A DNA stretch of 64,000 nucleotides from an uncultured Clostridium sp. (GCA_946553025.1 CAMNRM010000015.1:1-64000); one strand, 5' to 3'; counted from the stretch's first letter, positions 49,118 through 56,598 are shown. The notes: a model not told the origin generated them from the sequence alone. A program made the numbers and translations.

Positions 49118-49594
49118 ATGTCTATCGAAAAAGTAAAAGCTTATTTTAGCCAATTTGGAATGGCGGATAGAGTGCAGGAGTTTGACGTTTCCAGCGCTAC
49201 CGTAGAACTTGCTGCCCAGGCACTGCACTGCGAGCCATGCCGGATTGCAAAAACTTTGTCGTTTAATGTGGATAACCAGGCAATTCTTATCGTTGCTGCC
49301 GGGGATGCGAAGGTGGATAATAAGAAGTATAAAGCTTATTTTTCAACCAAGGCCAAGATGCTGACGCCTGACGAAGCCGTATCGCTTATCGGTCATGCCG
49401 TGGGTGGGGTGTGTCCCTTTGCCCTTCCGCCGCAGGTTAAGGTTTACCTGGATGAATCACTTAAACGCTTTACTACCGTATTTCCCGCCTGCGGAAGCAG
49501 CAATAGCGCGATAGAACTGACCATTCCTGAACTGGAAAAGTATTCAAACAGCCTGGCCTGGATTGATGTGTGTAAGGGATGGAATGAGGAATAG
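49118..49594 (+). CDS. YbaK/EbsC-fold aminoacyl-tRNA deacylase-like protein
   Basis: A 158-residue single-domain protein of the YbaK/prolyl-tRNA-editing superfamily, but of a different branch from the gene at 3833. Marks: EPCRIAKTLSFNVDNQAILIVAAGDAKVDNKKYK (conserved Lys in AKTL), LIGHAVGGVCPFALPPQVKVYLDESL, and VFPACGSSNSAIELTIPEL near the end. This branch includes YeaK/ProXp-type editing enzymes. Which mischarged tRNA it clears cannot be told. GAGGAGGAAAATC precedes the ATG. It is monocistronic or leads the short gene that follows. Confidence 0.85.
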   Translation: MSIEKVKAYFSQFGMADRVQEFDVSSATVELAAQALHCEPCRIAKTLSFNVDNQAILIVAAGDAKVDNKKYKAYFSTKAKMLTPDEAVSLIGHAVGGVCPFALPPQVKVYLDESLKRFTTVFPACGSSNSAIELTIPELEKYSNSLAWIDVCKGWNEE

Positions 49595-49599
49595 TAAAA

Positions 49600-49848
49600 A
49601 TGTGGGGAATATCTTGGATAAAAAGGGCGGGGAAGACAGGGAAATCGGGAAAGGCAGATACCTATGATAAAGAAGGGAAGATACCTGTTATCCGCGCAAG
49701 TATCTGCACCGGGGAGAAGGTCGCGGGGTTTAAAGATGAGGCTACAGGAAAATTTGAGGATTTGATGCTGATTAGGAGCGATGCGGATTTACAGGAATTT
49801 CTGCGGAAGTATCAGGTGGAGGAGGGGGAGATAAGGAAAGAATGGTAA
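49600..49848 (+). CDS. Small conserved-looking protein of unknown function
   Basis: An 82-residue soluble protein. The first 20 residues are basic; the rest (GKIPVIRASICTGEKVAGFKDEATGKFEDLMLIRSDADLQEFLRKY, key words PVIRASICTGEKVAGF and GKFEDLMLI) has the look of a compact alpha/beta domain. Similar short proteins occur in Lachnospiraceae and are sometimes labelled aspartate dehydrogenase without basis. GAGGA lies about ten bases before the ATG. It is five bases downstream of the YbaK-like gene. Confidence 0.65.
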   Translation: MWGISWIKRAGKTGKSGKADTYDKEGKIPVIRASICTGEKVAGFKDEATGKFEDLMLIRSDADLQEFLRKYQVEEGEIRKEW

Positions 49849-49865
49849 ATAAACTTGCTTAAGAA

Positions 49866-50303
49866 ATGGAGAACAGGATGAAAAGGGAATTAGGAATTGC
49901 CAGATGCGGGCTTGCCTGCTGTTTATGTTCGGAAAATGTAAATTGTGATGGCTGCCATTCCGATAGCTGTCCCGATCGCAATCATTGCGAAAACAGGATC
50001 TGTTCGATTGAACGGAATATTTCGCATTGTTACCTGTGCAAAACGGATTGCAAAAAAGGATTATTAAGTAAAATAAAGCCTTATGGTTTTACTTTGTTTG
50101 CTAAACGATATGGCATGGACAGATTGCTGGACTGTCTTGAAGAAAACGAAAAAAGAGGAGTCATTTATCACCGTCAGGGATTAAATGGTGATTATGATGA
50201 TTTTGATGATGTAGAAAAGCTAATAGAGTTTATTAAGTTGGGCAGGAATATCAGCGGAAGGGAATTTCTGCCGGAGGTGGAAAATGTACAATCGATATCA
50301 TGA
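49866..50303 (+). CDS. DUF3795 cysteine-rich protein
   Basis: A 145-residue protein whose first half holds about ten cysteines in DUF3795 spacing: ARCGLACCLCSENVNCDGCHSDSCPDRNHCENRICS...SHCYLCKTDCKKGLL (key pairs CGLAC, CLC, CDGC, CYLC). They probably bind zinc or an iron-sulfur cluster. The second half is acidic and helical. Function unknown. The start may be 49866 or the ATG at 49878. It overlaps the next gene by 20 bases. Composition is more A+T-rich than the heat-shock genes. Confidence 0.8.
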   Translation: MENRMKRELGIARCGLACCLCSENVNCDGCHSDSCPDRNHCENRICSIERNISHCYLCKTDCKKGLLSKIKPYGFTLFAKRYGMDRLLDCLEENEKRGVIYHRQGLNGDYDDFDDVEKLIEFIKLGRNISGREFLPEVENVQSIS

Positions 50304-50724
50304 TATCAGGAAATTTATAACTGATCCGGAAAAGCTGCAAATGATGAATGGGTCAGAAGTTTATATTTCAAGTGAGGAAGATTATGATATTGTGGTGGAT
50401 TTAGAGGGGCACACAGAGGAATTTAAACGTCTGAAACCTTTTATTGCTGTTATTGCCCAAAGCCTTTGTGAACTTGACAATACTGTCCAAAAATTTAACA
50501 GGCTGCACAGTGGGGAAAGCCAGTTTCCTTTTGATTTGAAGATTGTTTTTATTGACGGTTCCTATGCGATTCTTGAATATTGGGGAACAGAAGTAAATAC
50601 GCAGTTTGACGTTGTTTTTGAATACAATAAAGATAAATGGACACTTAAAAAGTTTGGAATGATACAGGATATTCCGGCAGACTGGGAGCAGGCTCCTGTT
50701 TTGGATGGAAATAAAAGTAAATAG
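50284..50724 (+). CDS. Hypothetical protein translationally coupled to the DUF3795 gene
   Basis: A 146-residue acidic soluble protein, not recognised. It alternates strands and helices (DLKIVFIDGSYAILEYWGTEVNTQFDVVFEY), somewhat like small immunity-type or SUKH-like folds, but no firm match is visible. GGAGGTGGAAA lies before the ATG, inside the upstream gene. The 20-base overlap implies coupled expression. Confidence 0.6.
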   Translation: MYNRYHDIRKFITDPEKLQMMNGSEVYISSEEDYDIVVDLEGHTEEFKRLKPFIAVIAQSLCELDNTVQKFNRLHSGESQFPFDLKIVFIDGSYAILEYWGTEVNTQFDVVFEYNKDKWTLKKFGMIQDIPADWEQAPVLDGNKSK

Positions 50725-50821
50725 ACGAAAAAGAAAAATTTTTTACATAGAATAATACATTGGATGTAATTTTACAACTTTGGGGCGTGTGCATAGGATG
50801 AGAAAAAATGACAGAACAGGA

Positions 50822-50860
50822 GCATCACAAAATCATAAAATCACATAGATTCTGTGATGC
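50822..50860. terminator. Terminator-like hairpin 3' of the surface-protein gene
   Basis: GCATCACA / TGTGATGC, extended imperfectly by AAATC/GATTC. Read on the - strand, a T-rich stretch (CATTTTTTC) follows about 20 bases later. It may also serve the gene at 50284. Confidence 0.5.
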
Positions 50861-50910
50861 CCTCCCTATGTATATGAAAAAATAGGATTTTGTTGAAATA
50901 ATCGGTGTAT

Positions 50911-51756
50911 CTACTTCAACATCACATTAACGCCGCATACTGCGTCAATATCTGCACCGGGCCAGTCGCTTCCTTGGTATTTCTTCATATCCGTCAGGCG
51001 TACATAGTGGAAACTGCTTCCTGCGGGAACCTTTCCATTCAGATCAAGCCCCGCGGTACTGCCCGACACTGTACCGACACTGTACCAAATGGTCAAATCA
51101 TCGCTGACCTCGACCATGGTATCTTCGACGTTGTTACCCACCTCAAAAACATAAATATCATTCCCTTCCCCGTCATAAATCGCAAGGTCGAATGCGAGCG
51201 TCAGAACACCGCCTGAACCAAGGCATAAATCGCCTGTACTTGTACGTTCATTGCCGATTCGATCCGGTATACCAAGGGCATTTTCTGTTTTCTGCTGTTC
51301 TGCATAGCTTGTCCACGGATTGCCGTGAGTAAAGGAAATGACCTGAGAAGCAAATGCCGCTTTAGACACAGTCAACGAATTGCCGTTGCGGTCAGTAAAT
51401 GTATAATCATACTGAATCTCCTGTCCGGCTGCTGCGTTATTGTAGGCTCCCGGAATCCAGGCTCCGTCGGCTCCAACCTGATACCCGTCAGGAGTTATCG
51501 TATTGACCAGCATCGCTCCGTCTGCTCCTACATAATAATTTCCAATCCAGGTATTGCAGGCCATATATCCGTCAGCACCAAAATAATACCATTTTCCATT
51601 ATCTGCCTGCCACTCTAATACAGCATATCCTCCATTATCTTTTGCATACCAATACCCTTTTTCATCTGCATTCCACTGACCGGCAAAAGAGGTCAGTGCC
51701 CCGCCCAGTATGGTACACACAGCTGCACATAACACCATTTTACTTATTTTTCTCAT
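50911..51756 (-). CDS. Secreted protein with cell-wall-binding repeats and a C-terminal beta domain
   Basis: A 281-residue exported protein. Signal peptide (MRKISKMVLCAAVCTILGGALTSFAG). Residues 27-105 are choline-binding-type repeats rich in Trp, Tyr and Gly: GYWYAKDNGG, WQADNGKWYYFGADGYM, TWIGNYYVGADGAM, GYQVGADGAWI, which attach the protein to the cell wall. The rest is a beta domain with GGVLTLAFDLAIYDGEGNDIYVFEVGN and a WYSVGTVSG strand, like a lectin-type or DUF-style surface domain. No catalytic residues are recognised. It is monocistronic on the - strand. Confidence 0.75.
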   Translation of the reverse strand: MRKISKMVLCAAVCTILGGALTSFAGQWNADEKGYWYAKDNGGYAVLEWQADNGKWYYFGADGYMACNTWIGNYYVGADGAMLVNTITPDGYQVGADGAWIPGAYNNAAAGQEIQYDYTFTDRNGNSLTVSKAAFASQVISFTHGNPWTSYAEQQKTENALGIPDRIGNERTSTGDLCLGSGGVLTLAFDLAIYDGEGNDIYVFEVGNNVEDTMVEVSDDLTIWYSVGTVSGSTAGLDLNGKVPAGSSFHYVRLTDMKKYQGSDWPGADIDAVCGVNVMLK

Positions 51757-51920
51757 ACTTCATTTTCTCCTTTTTGTTTTTAAACCATTATCCATTAACG
51801 GATTTGAAATGTAATATTGTAAATAGCAGATATTAACTGCATCCATTTTATACCATAACATAAAATTCCTGGTTTTTCAACATTTTCTCAATAAAATATC
51901 CGTGTATATGAGGATTTAAG

Positions 51921-51946
51921 GTTACTGTGAACGTGTGAACAGTAAT
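51921..51946 (+). repeat. Dispersed 26-bp palindrome, copy before the CD3324 promoter
   Basis: Arms GTTACTGT and ACAGTAAT around GAACGTGTGA; only the outermost pair is lost. It lies 46 bases upstream of the -35 at 51993, so here it would not be in the predicted transcript. Confidence 0.85.
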
Positions 51947-51992
51947 GATTTAAGACATTCGTATGCGTTCCGAAGTATGCAGATAAAAGTCG

Positions 51993-52021
51993 TTGCATGT
52001 AGCAATTTATTATAGTATAAT
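51993..52021 (+). promoter_or_regulatory. Promoter of the CD3324 leader
   Basis: TTGCAT (51993-51998), a 17-base spacer and TATAAT (52016-52021). Transcription would start near 52028, giving a leader of about 160 bases. Confidence 0.7.
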
Positions 52022-52049
52022 ATCAGACACAAAGAAAGAAGTGATTTGT

Positions 52050-52127
52050 ATGTGTATCAATACCAAAAAGAAAAATAAAGTTTTTCTCCATGCAAAGCCA
52101 GTAAACTGCGACGGTTGCATGGAGTAA
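52050..52127 (+). CDS. Possible 25-residue leader peptide
   Basis: An ATG at 52050, preceded by AAAGAAAGAAGTG, opens a 25-codon frame with a Lys-rich start (TKKKNK), VFLHAKPV and a CDGC motif, ending at TAA 52125-52127. Its last codons form the right arm of the first leader stem (52115-52124), so translating it would open that stem. In the -1 frame the sequence also reads well (LHGVRKVAKDAGFVT then stop), so an alternative is a decayed or frameshifted small gene. Confidence 0.35.
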   Translation: MCINTKKKNKVFLHAKPVNCDGCME

Positions 52128-52187
52128 GAAAAGTCGCAAAGGATGCTGGCTTTGTAACCTGACAATATTATCAGGGAGGAAGCCCGC
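52086..52187 (+). promoter_or_regulatory. Structured leader RNA of the CD3324-family gene
   Basis: Perfect stem CTCCATGCAA (52086-52095) / TTGCATGGAG (52115-52124). Competing pairings: AAAGCCAG (52094-52101) with CTGGCTTT (52146-52153), and GCGAC with GTCGC. Finally CCTGA / TCAGG (52158-52175) partly masks the ribosome binding site GGGAGG. This fits a switch controlling translation. It matches no riboswitch class that I know. Confidence 0.5.
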
Positions 52188-52451
52188 ATGAAATATCTTA
52201 ACGCACAAACGATTCTTCCAGACGCATTGGTAAAGGAGCTGCAAACCTATGTTCAAGGCGGATATATCTACATTCCGGTTAAACAGGAACAGCAAAAGCG
52301 CTGGGGAGAGGTTTCCGGCTATCGGCAGGAATTGGAACAGCGAAATCTACAGATAAAAAAGGAATATCAAAACGGCAGTTCTATCGAGTGTTTGTCGAAA
52401 AAATATGATTTGTCTGTATATGCTGTTCGGAAAATAATCTATAAAAAGTGA
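52188..52451 (+). CDS. CD3324-family Mor-like DNA-binding protein
   Basis: An 87-residue protein matching the CD3324 family: start MKYLNAQTILPDALVKELQTYVQGGYIYIPV, then KRWGEVSGYRQELEQRNLQIKKEYQNG (key words YVQGGYIYIP, KRWGEVSGYR) and a C-terminal helix-turn-helix (SIECLSKKYDLSVYAVRKIIY) related to the Mor transcription activator. It is probably a small DNA-binding regulator. It lies behind a structured leader and in front of a terminator, so it is expressed alone. Confidence 0.85.
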   Translation: MKYLNAQTILPDALVKELQTYVQGGYIYIPVKQEQQKRWGEVSGYRQELEQRNLQIKKEYQNGSSIECLSKKYDLSVYAVRKIIYKK

Positions 52452-52456
52452 TCGTA

Positions 52457-52484
52457 AGGGGCTGCAAAACCGCAGCCTCTTATT
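52457..52484 (+). terminator. Intrinsic terminator of the CD3324-family gene
   Basis: AGGGGCTGC / GCAGCCTCT with an AAAACC loop, followed by TATT. Confidence 0.7.
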
Positions 52485-52486
52485 GT

Positions 52487-52609
52487 ATGCCTTATCAGAC
52501 GAAGTTCTCCATCCCGAAGGGATTTGCATTAAGGAGCGCGGAAGAGTACACCAATTTGAAAGAGTATACGAATTATTTCGGCAGCGTACAGTGTATTGAA
52601 TATAAATAG
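52487..52609 (+). pseudogene. Short coding-like remnant
   Basis: A 40-codon frame (MPYQTKFSIPKGFALRSAEE, then YTNLKEYTNYFG) with no ribosome binding site. The overlapping +1 frame also reads like protein (LSDEVLHPEGICIKERGRV). This suggests the tail of a lost gene rather than a working one. Confidence 0.25.
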
Positions 52610-52664
52610 GAATAGCGATAAGATAAAAGCGAAGCATATGAAGATTTGATGAAAGGCGGCGGCT

Positions 52665-53378
52665 ATGTGTACAAGATTTGTTTATCGTGGAAAGGATATG
52701 ATAACAGGATTTAATTTTGACATTGATCTTTCTGTTTGGAAGCATAAAGTGATTGAAGAAAAAGAGCGTTTTTATATCGGAATTTTGCGTCCGGACGGGA
52801 AATATCATTCTTATCATGGAGTGAATCAAAATGGAAATGTCGGGACTCTTTTATATGTGCATGGCAATCCCGCCGGAGCATATCAAGACAGCAGAAATTG
52901 TATGACCATTGCGGATTTAACAGAACTTTTTATTAAAGCAGAGCTTTCCTTTGATGAGGTTCTCCAAATTGTTAAATCGAAGAAAATTGTTTATGCGGCG
53001 GATTCTACGATGCAGGCCATGCTGTCTGATATTCACGGACGTACACTGGTTATTGAACCGGGAATTGGGTATCGGGAGGAACGAAAGAACTATTCTTTGA
53101 TAACAAACTATTCCCTGATAAAACCAGAGAGCACAAGAGGTTTTATTGTACCGGGTGATGATCGGTATGAACGGGCTTTGCAATTGTTAGCTAATGGTAA
53201 AAACGAATTTTCAGTTTCCGAAGCCTTTACCTTGCTTTATGCTGTCCGGCAGGAGGGAATATGGGCGACCAGAGTTTCTTTTGTTTACTCGGCAAATCAA
53301 CAAACCGTGTATTATGTAGAAAATAATCACTTTGCGCATATTAAACGATTTCTGTTCTCGAAAAATTCTTTTAAATAA
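52665..53378 (+). CDS. Choloylglycine-hydrolase-like (Ntn) amidase
   Basis: A 237-residue protein of the N-terminal nucleophile hydrolase superfamily (linear amide C-N hydrolases: bile-salt hydrolase, penicillin V acylase, acyl-transferase types). The start MCTRFVYRGKDMITGFNFDID places Cys2 as the nucleophile after Met removal and the conserved Asp in GFNFD. TRVSFVYSANQQTVYYVEN is the C-terminal strand pair. It is shorter than typical bile-salt hydrolases (about 325 residues) and the substrate loops differ, so bile-salt hydrolysis should not be assumed. AAAGGCGGCGG precedes the ATG. It is cytoplasmic, with no signal peptide. Confidence 0.75.
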   Translation: MCTRFVYRGKDMITGFNFDIDLSVWKHKVIEEKERFYIGILRPDGKYHSYHGVNQNGNVGTLLYVHGNPAGAYQDSRNCMTIADLTELFIKAELSFDEVLQIVKSKKIVYAADSTMQAMLSDIHGRTLVIEPGIGYREERKNYSLITNYSLIKPESTRGFIVPGDDRYERALQLLANGKNEFSVSEAFTLLYAVRQEGIWATRVSFVYSANQQTVYYVENNHFAHIKRFLFSKNSFK

Positions 53379-53445
53379 TGAAGATATTTTACAAGACTTT
53401 TAAAAATTTTTACTTTACAATGGTTTTGGCGAGGAGGAAATTGGA

Positions 53446-54276
53446 ATGAGGAAGGAAGTCAGAACCATTGTTTATGATGAATTATTGCGGATAGAAGCCT
53501 ACCGTTTTGAGGGAATTGTTCAGCCGTTTCCCAATCATTTTCATGAGCATTATGTGATTGGTTTTGTCGAGGATGGGGAACGCTGCCTGTCCTGCAGAAA
53601 TATGGACTACACGATTAAACCGGGAAATGTCGTTTTATTTCATCCGGGTGATAATCATGCCTGTGTACAGTCGGATGACGGTACGTTTGACTACCGCGGG
53701 CTGAATATCAGTAAAGAGGTTATGCTGGATCTGACAGAAGAGGTGACGGGAAAGCGGGAACTTCCGGGATTTTCAGAGAATGTAATTTCCGATGATGAAG
53801 TTATCTGCTATCTGCGCCCTCTGCATGAAATGGTGATGAATGGAAGCAGCGATTTTGGAAAGGAAGAAAATCTGCTGTTTTTATTATCCGCGCTGATTCA
53901 AAATTATGGTCAGCCCTTTGAGCAGTGTATCCCGGAGTGCAGGCAGGAGATTGAAAACGCCTGCAGGTTTATGGAGCGGCATTTTGCAGAGCGTATTGTT
54001 TTAGATCAGATTTGCCGCCGGGCGGGACTGAGCAAGTCAACACTTCTCAGGGCATTTACAAAGACAAAGGGGATTACGCCCTACCGTTATTTAGAAACCG
54101 TCCGCATTAATGAGGCAAAGAAATTATTGTCCGATGGCGTGTCGCCGCTGGATGCAGCGATAAGGACGGGATTTTCCGACCAGAGCCATTTTACAAACTA
54201 TTTTACCCGCTTTATCGGGCTTGCGCCGGGGGTGTATCGTGAAATCTTCTTTGAGAAGGCCAGGGGAGGCAAATAA
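53446..54276 (+). CDS. AraC-family transcriptional regulator with cupin domain
   Basis: A 276-residue regulator. The N-terminal cupin-type sensor (FPNHFHEHYVIGFVEDGERCLSCRNMDYTIKPGNVVLFHPGDNHAC; key words HFHEHYVIG, PGDNHA) is followed by a double helix-turn-helix: ERIVLDQICRRAGLSKSTLLRAFTKTKGITPYRYLETVRINEAKKLL and SDGVSPLDAAIRTGFSDQSHFTNYFTRFIGLAPGVYRE (key words LSKSTLLRAF, GFSDQSHFTNYF). GAGGAGG precedes the ATG. The next gene is a DUF2000 protein, a frequent partner of this AraC type, often together with a LysE exporter, which is absent here. Confidence 0.9.
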   Translation: MRKEVRTIVYDELLRIEAYRFEGIVQPFPNHFHEHYVIGFVEDGERCLSCRNMDYTIKPGNVVLFHPGDNHACVQSDDGTFDYRGLNISKEVMLDLTEEVTGKRELPGFSENVISDDEVICYLRPLHEMVMNGSSDFGKEENLLFLLSALIQNYGQPFEQCIPECRQEIENACRFMERHFAERIVLDQICRRAGLSKSTLLRAFTKTKGITPYRYLETVRINEAKKLLSDGVSPLDAAIRTGFSDQSHFTNYFTRFIGLAPGVYREIFFEKARGGK

Positions 54277-54353
54277 AGTTTTGGTTTTATGGACAGCATA
54301 TCCGTGCTATAAAAAATAAAAGCGGAAACAGGGAGCAGAAGGAGGACTTAACA

Positions 54354-54776
54354 ATGGATGCACAAAAAGAAAAATGTGTTATGATTATTGACGAAAATTT
54401 ACCGTTGGGGGTGATTGCAAATACGGCGGCTATTATGGGGATTACTCTGGGAAAGAAAATGCCGGAGGCTGTTGGTGCCGATGTCTATGACAGAACCGGG
54501 AATGAACACTTGGGGATTATTGAATTTCCTGTACCTATATTAAAGGGGAATGCAGAAAGTATTAAAGCTATCCGCGAAAAATTGTATGCGCCGGATTTTT
54601 TGGATTTGACCGTTGTTGATTTTTCGGATTTGGCGCAGGGATGCAAGACATATGATGAATTTATGGAGAAGATGCAGGAAGTATCGGAAATGGATTTGCA
54701 TTATCTTGGAATTGCTATTTGCGGGGCAAAGAAGAAAATCAATAAGCTGACGGGAAGTATGGCCTTGCTGCGGTAG
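54354..54776 (+). CDS. DUF2000 family protein
   Basis: A 140-residue protein of the DUF2000 family, which has a peptidyl-tRNA hydrolase II-like fold. Marks: CVMIIDENLPLGVIANTAAIMGITLGKKMPE and IIEFPVPILKGNAESIKAIREKL, ending LHYLGIAICGAKKKINKLTGSMALLR. The biochemical role is unknown. It follows the AraC regulator by 77 bases. AGAAGGAGGACTTAAC precedes the ATG. Confidence 0.85.
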   Translation: MDAQKEKCVMIIDENLPLGVIANTAAIMGITLGKKMPEAVGADVYDRTGNEHLGIIEFPVPILKGNAESIKAIREKLYAPDFLDLTVVDFSDLAQGCKTYDEFMEKMQEVSEMDLHYLGIAICGAKKKINKLTGSMALLR

Positions 54777-54786
54777 CAGCGCTTAT

Positions 54787-54838
54787 TGTGTGGGTTTGTT
54801 TTTTTTAGAACATGTGTGGGTTTGTTTTTTTAAGAACA
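54787..54838. repeat. Two tandem 26-bp copies after the DUF2000 gene
   Basis: Units at 54787 and 54813, each TGTGTGGGTTTG, a run of T, then AGAACA. They lie ten bases after the stop codon and before the shared terminator. Confidence 0.8.
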
Positions 54839-54881
54839 GAGGATGAAGAAGAACAGAACATAAAAAACAGAGGATAAAGGA

Positions 54882-54921
54882 AGGGCGGCTGTGCAGTTTT
54901 GACCACAGCCGTCCTGTTTTA
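54882..54921. terminator. Terminator between DUF2000 and argG (convergent)
   Basis: AGGGCGGCTGTG / CACAGCCGTCCT with a ten-base loop, followed by GTTTT on the + strand. Confidence 0.75.
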
Positions 54922-54999
54922 TGCTGTCCAGAGTAAATATTCTAAACGAAATTTTTTTAGCGAAATTTCTTTAATGCATTTACCTTAACGAATTTTTTA

Positions 55000-56220
55000 T
55001 TATTTCGCTTTATTTTCTGCCAGCTTCATTGCACGAACCTTTAAGGGAAGGCCGAATAAGGTGATAAAGCCGCTGGCGTCGTGGTGATCGTATAAATCGC
55101 CGGTGGTAAAGGAAGCTAAGGACTCGCTGTATAAGGAGTAGGGGGAGGTGGTTCCGGCTTTGATGATATTGCCCTTGTAAAGCTTAAACTTCACTTCTCC
55201 GGTTACATATTCCTGGGTGGAGTCAACGAAAGCCTGAACCGCCTCGCGCAGGGGGGTGAACCACTTGCCTTCATAGACGATCTGTGCCATCTTATTGCCC
55301 ATATCTTTCTTTACTTCCATAGTGGCGCGGTCAAGGACGAGTTCCTCTAACTGCTGGTGTGCTTCCATCAGAATCGTTCCGCCTGGAGTTTCATAAACGC
55401 CCCTGGATTTCATGCCGACAACGCGGTTTTCTACGATATCGACAATGCCGATGCCGTGCTTTCCGCCCAGTTCGTTTAATTTGCGGATAATGTCGGAAAC
55501 CTTCATCTTTTCGCCGTTGACGCTGGTGGGAATGCCTTTTTCAAAGGTCATGGTTACATATTCGCCTTCGTCCGGGGCTTCCTCGGGGGTTACGCCGAGA
55601 ACCAGCATGTGCTTGAAGTTCGGCTCGTTCGCCGGGTCCTCCAGTTCCAGGCCCTCATGGCTGATGTGCCACAGGTTGCGGTCGCGGCTGTAGCTGCTGT
55701 CAGCGGAGAAGGGAAGGTCGATGCCTTTTTCCTTGCAGTAAGCCATCTCATCTTCGCGGGACTGGAAGGTCCAAACGTCGGTCATACGCCAGGGGGCAAT
55801 GATCTTTAAGTCGGGGGCAAGGGCCTTGATGCCAAGCTCGAAGCGGATCTGGTCGTTGCCCTTTCCGGTTGCGCCGTGGCAGATCGCGGTTGCACCTTCC
55901 TTGCGGGCTACCTCAACCAGACGCTTTGCGATAGCTGGGCGGGCCATGGAGGTTCCCAGTAAGTATTTATTTTCGTAAACGGCATTTGCTTTTACACAGG
56001 GCATGATGTAGTTGTCGCAGAAATCATCGGTTAAATCCTCGATGTAGAGTTTGGTAGCGCCGGATAATTTTGCACGTTCCTCTAATCCGTCTAATTCATC
56101 GCCCTGTCCGCAGTCGATGCAGCAGCAGATAACGTCGTAGTCAAAATGCTCTTTCAGCCACGGGATGATTGCGGTGGTATCCAAACCGCCGGAATAGGCC
56201 AGTACAACTTTCTCTTTCAT
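55000..56220 (-). CDS. argG: Argininosuccinate synthase
   Basis: A 406-residue enzyme that joins citrulline and aspartate with ATP in arginine synthesis. ATP-binding start VVLAYSGGLDTTAIIPWL (PP-loop SGGLDT), GATGKGNDQIRFELG, and SYSRDRNLWHISHEG-type motifs. It is full length. A strong AGGAGGAATTTCAC precedes the ATG at 56220. It is transcribed divergently from argC with its own promoter (56344-56372). argH is not in the window. Confidence 0.97.
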   Translation of the reverse strand: MKEKVVLAYSGGLDTTAIIPWLKEHFDYDVICCCIDCGQGDELDGLEERAKLSGATKLYIEDLTDDFCDNYIMPCVKANAVYENKYLLGTSMARPAIAKRLVEVARKEGATAICHGATGKGNDQIRFELGIKALAPDLKIIAPWRMTDVWTFQSREDEMAYCKEKGIDLPFSADSSYSRDRNLWHISHEGLELEDPANEPNFKHMLVLGVTPEEAPDEGEYVTMTFEKGIPTSVNGEKMKVSDIIRKLNELGGKHGIGIVDIVENRVVGMKSRGVYETPGGTILMEAHQQLEELVLDRATMEVKKDMGNKMAQIVYEGKWFTPLREAVQAFVDSTQEYVTGEVKFKLYKGNIIKAGTTSPYSLYSESLASFTTGDLYDHHDASGFITLFGLPLKVRAMKLAENKAK

Positions 56221-56343
56221 GTGAAATTCCTCCTGTATTTGGTGTTATTTGCTTTTTTGTGTGCTATTTCTATTTCCTGCGTAAGTTTTCTGGCAGGTGT
56301 CTGCTTTTTGGTGGGGTTTTGTGAAGAAAAGTAGACGGGTATA

Positions 56344-56372
56344 AATATACAACAGAATGAAGGAAAATGCAA
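56344..56372 (-). promoter_or_regulatory. Promoter of argG with overlapping ARG-box-like palindrome
   Basis: On the - strand TTGCAT, 17 bases, TATATT. The -10 lies inside the perfect palindrome GTATATTTATAC (56339-56350), similar to an ARG box, where an arginine repressor would block the promoter. Confidence 0.6.
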
Positions 56373-56424
56373 GAGGTAAATGGAAAAAAGATTTTTTTGT
56401 GGGGGTTTTATAGGGTTCGCTTCA

Positions 56425-56549
56425 GCGGGAGAATATTCCAACGTCACCACGCTTGCGCTCTGCACCGAACGTAGCGGACGCTAAACTCGTGAAGGACCTC
56501 GTTAAGCGCCGACGTTCTCTAAAGGATTCCTTATGAAATATTCTCCCGC
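56425..56549. repeat. 125-bp element with 13-bp perfect terminal inverted repeats
   Basis: GCGGGAGAATATT (56425-56437) and AATATTCTCCCGC (56537-56549) are exact complements. Inside, AACGTC (56440-56445) pairs with GACGTT (56511-56516) and there is GC-rich sequence between them unlike the A+T-rich flanks. The whole can fold into one long arm. It has no open frame and no target duplication that I can see. Confidence 0.65.
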
Positions 56550-56598
56550 CTGCGCTGGTGTATAAATTAGGGTTAAGGAATATTTTTTAAAAAGATAT

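Larger units (their letters stand above)
51757..52049. other. Intergenic region before the CD3324-family gene
   Basis: It holds an A+T-rich stretch upstream of the surface-protein gene, a full copy of the dispersed palindrome (51921-51946) and a strong rightward promoter (51993-52021). No gene is supported. Confidence 0.6.

Noticed and set aside
49600..49848. Aspartate dehydrogenase
   Set aside because: Short proteins of this type sometimes carry that label, but 82 residues cannot hold a dehydrogenase fold and no nucleotide-binding motif is visible.
52665..53378. Bile salt hydrolase
   Set aside because: The superfamily fits, but the protein is much shorter and substrate-loop residues cannot be matched; only the broader amidase family is supported.
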